Source of the DNA: Ditylenchus dipsaci
Lineage: Eukaryota; Nematoda; Chromadorea; Rhabditida; Anguinidae
Reading direction: 5' to 3'
NCBI GenBank assembly: GCA_004194705.1
Contig: SADC01001182.1
Span: 124,001-188,000, forward strand
Length of the DNA: 64,000 nucleotides
Below, piece after piece: positions 61,648-64,000 of this stretch. The position numbers and the translations under genes were made by a program. Positions within the stretch are counted from its first letter, which is position 1. Every line of letters begins with the position of its first letter. The notes beneath the pieces were generated by a model. It was not told where the DNA came from. It made no database searches and saw nothing but the letters and a program-made list of their open reading frames with translations.

Positions 61648-62143
61648 CAGTGGAGTCTCACATTAACATACTCCCCATTAACATACGGATGGCTAAAATT
61701 TGGTTGGTTTGTTCGAAGTTGAGGCAAAATTACCTCTCCCATTAACATACACTCCCATTAACATACACCTCTCATTAACATACGGCTAGATTCGGTCCCG
61801 TTCTAACAATTGGCTCTCCCATTAATTTTTTTACAAAATGTCAATTTTTTTTTATAAAAATTTGACAAAAGCCTGCGGGATACCAAGACAAATTTTTTAA
61901 AATATTCATGAAAGAAATTGCCTTGGTCCCACAAGCTGATTAACTGAGGGTGTGTTCCGAAATTAACTGAGGGGTATGTTCCCAAAATTTGGCCTTAAAA
62001 TTGAACGGACTCTCCTAACATACAGTAAGCTAAGTTATGGAATCTGGATCTCTCATTAATATACTTCCCCATTAACATGCACCTCTCATTAACATACGGA
62101 TAGGCTCGGTCCCAAGGGTGTATGTTAATGAGAGACTCGACTG
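61648..62143. mobile_element. pogo/Tigger-type MITE with CATTAACATAC words
   Basis: TA (61646-61647) + CAGTGGAGTCTCACATTAAC; the right end is ATGTTAATGAGAGACTCGACTG + TA (62144-62145). TCTCCCATTAACATACAC words repeat about eight times near the ends. The AT-rich centre (61810-62035) has no coding capacity. Confidence 0.75.
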
Positions 62144-62165
62144 TATAGACTTAAAAAATAACATA

Positions 62166-62413
62166 CCGTATTTCCTGTAATAAGGCGGCATGCCGCCTTA
62201 TTTTTCAAACCCTGAAAATCCAAAAAACTCGAATTCAATCTCGAGATTTTTGGGTGCTCAACCAAAATCTAAAAATTAGAATCGGTAGAGCTCGTGGGAG
62301 TTAAGAAAACGCATCAAACATATGACCAAAATATTTACTCTGCTTCGAGATATAGACCCTCGAAGTTGGGGTGCCGCCTTATTAGAGGGTGCCGCCTTAT
62401 TACAGGAAATACG
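62166..62413. mobile_element. 248-bp TA-flanked MITE, CCGTATTTCC family
   Basis: TA at 62164-62165 and 62414-62415. Ends CCGTATTTCCTGTAATAAGG and mirror, with CGGCATGCCGCC palindrome words. Its interior is about 80% like 11479-11728 by eye. Confidence 0.78.
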
Positions 62414-63501
62414 GTATTTTTTTGTTGTGTAATGCCAAAAATACAAATTTTGTTTAGTTGCTCTGTGGTTTTGGGTCCTATTCTACCGTATTTTCTCTAA
62501 TTGTCGACCCTCCCCCTCCTGTTCAAAATCGCATTCTTGGCATTGAATTTATGACCCACTTATTGTATACTGTTCTTAGGCAAATCACCCCTCATTTTTA
62601 AGCCAGTGAGATTGTTTGTGTTTTTTTTGGTAAGAAAAGCTCAAAAAAACATACTAAAAATTGTATTTTTGACATTACATACCGAAAATTCTATAATTTT
62701 TCTAAGCCAATCGTAAAAGCGACATTTCTTTAGTTCCCTCATACTCGGATTTTTCGAAAAGTGACCCAAAATCGACCCCGGAATCTTTTTTTCTGCTCCG
62801 CACCATAAAAAGACGCCCGGATATTGTCCATTTTGAAAAAAATTTGTCGCGCGACAAAACACTTTTTAAAAGAAAATGTCGAACGACATTTTTCTTTTTT
62901 GTTTTTTTTGTCCAGCGAGATTGCTCTTTGTTTTTATTTTTTATGAGCGACACTGGCCATTTTCAGTGTATGTGTATACCTATCGCTCATTTATTATTCA
63001 TTTATCTGTATTCATCCAAACTTTTTTAGTATTCTGTATCTTTAGTTCTTTTATAAATGAAAAGAGAACCATTTCGCCCGACAAAAAATAAAAAAGAGAC
63101 AATTTCGCCCTACATACTCTATTAACACGAGAAAAAGTGACTGTGAAAAGTGGACGATCTGGTGCAGTTTTTCACGCGGATCATTATACGTGGCTTGGTT
63201 CGTAATTTTTTCAACGTTTTATACAACATCGTTTGAAAATAAAAATATCAAGTGATAGAGCACAAAAAGCTGCATCAGATACAGGTGGTAGATCACAGGT
63301 AAAACTCAGTTTTCCCTTTTTTGAGACGATTGAAGAAGTGGCCTGGCAGCCTGGTCATAGATGGAAGGTTCTTGTTTTGATTTTACTAAGTTTAGAATCA
63401 TATTTTTGAACACAATATTCACGCAAATTATGTGCCGTGAGATAGACGAGACTTTCAGGAGTCTTCTTTGCTAATGGTATATGAACTTTAAAAATTGTGT
63501 T
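62414..63501. other. Intergenic sequence
   Basis: A lone left terminus TA + CCGTATTTTCTCTAATTG starts at 62486 with no partner seen. A GTCGAACGAC / GTCGCGCGAC pair is near 62847-62890. No gene or complete element was identified. Confidence 0.4.
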
Positions 63502-63719
63502 GACGCTACTCGTTGATACACCGCCCCACCCCCCCCCCCCCCCCCCCCCAATAATTTTTGAGTTACCCCTAAAACCATACCTTTTTGAAAAATGCTGAAA
63601 TTAGCACGGGTTGTCTCTTAGCCTAAGGGCTACGCCTAATTGAAATTATTGGGGTGTTATTCCCGAGGAGCTGTTTAGGGGGGGGGGGGTGGTCAATGCT
63701 CTTAACATCGAGTAGCGTC
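63502..63719. mobile_element. 218-bp TIR element with C21 and G12 runs, 8-bp TSD
   Basis: ATTGTGTT is duplicated exactly (63494-63501 and 63720-63727). Ends GACGCTACTCG and CGAGTAGCGTC. Just inside lie a run of 21 C (63529-63549) and, mirrored, a run of 12 G (63678-63689). Confidence 0.78.
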
Positions 63720-63739
63720 ATTGTGTTGATTTGAACTAA

Positions 63740-64000
63740 AGTCAAATTAAACCAGAACAGTCCATTCCTGACAGGAGATAGACGACCATTTCTTCAATCC
63801 TCTCAAAAAGAGGTAAAACAGAGTCTTGTCTGTAACCTAACACCTGTATCTGATGCAGTTTTTTTGTGCTCGCATCCAGAGTCACTTTCAAGTGATTGGT
63901 GTCTAAGGTATGTGTGTGTGCGCATCTCAACCCCAAGCAACCAAGCCTCCTGCGCCCACGAAGGGATGAGAACTGCTTACCTGTGACATGATTCCGAGCA
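63740..64000. repeat. Fragment of the palindromic repeat seen at 57862 and 6790
   Basis: Positions 63870-64000 match 58235-58375 ('gtctaaggtatgtg', 'gcgcatctcaac', 'ctgcgcc..cgaaggg') up to the window edge, where the element is cut off. Confidence 0.55.

Overview
This is AT-rich DNA from a small-genome invertebrate animal. It is most like a nematode: introns end in U-rich TTTTCAG/TTTTTAG acceptors, one captured fragment resembles a nematode-type Argonaute N-terminus, there is a diverged SKP1-related gene, and DNA transposons are very dense. The phylum is an inference; no rRNA or mitochondrial marker is present. I saw no reverse transcriptase or LTR element.

Only four host genes are clearly supported, all on the + strand and all split by repeat-filled introns. 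(1) 825-10372 is the 3' part of a MAP4K3/MAP4K5-type germinal-centre kinase, running from kinase subdomain VII through the C-terminal CNH domain. (2) 16207-27276 is a three-exon, 208-aa gene resembling the DUF2358/NTF2-like (C6orf136-type) family. (3) 41190-42061 is a five-exon SKP1-related gene. (4) 50170-57564 is a nine-exon CDKL1/CDKL4-type kinase. A possible terminal exon of a fifth gene lies at 61321-61505 (-). The kinases suggest signalling and cilium functions and the SKP1-like protein suggests SCF ubiquitin ligase function, but nothing links the four genes functionally.

Most of the remainder is nested DNA transposons, many of which can be delimited to the base from terminal inverted repeats (TIRs) and target-site duplications (TSDs). 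The best case is intron 1 of the 208-aa gene. A TTAA-targeting element (16492-23819) with 0.7-kb inverted arms carries two later insertions in its left arm. The first (16537-18755) is Mutator-like with a 9-bp TSD and carries a FLYWCH-like zinc-finger gene. The second (18853-21317) has an 8-bp TSD and carries an Argonaute N-terminal fragment. The right arm preserves both empty target sites.

Three relatives of an unrecognised TIR element (29782-33536, 36183-37767, about 54076-56342) share a multi-exon gene I cannot assign to a named transposase superfamily. Many elements share one design: divergent arrays of a short word placed just inside the TIRs, with a different word in each element.

Exon bookkeeping shows repeated single-base deletions, many beside short homopolymers and no insertions, in otherwise well-conserved genes. 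These look more like consensus errors than pseudogenes, so the frameshifts noted below should be read with that in mind.
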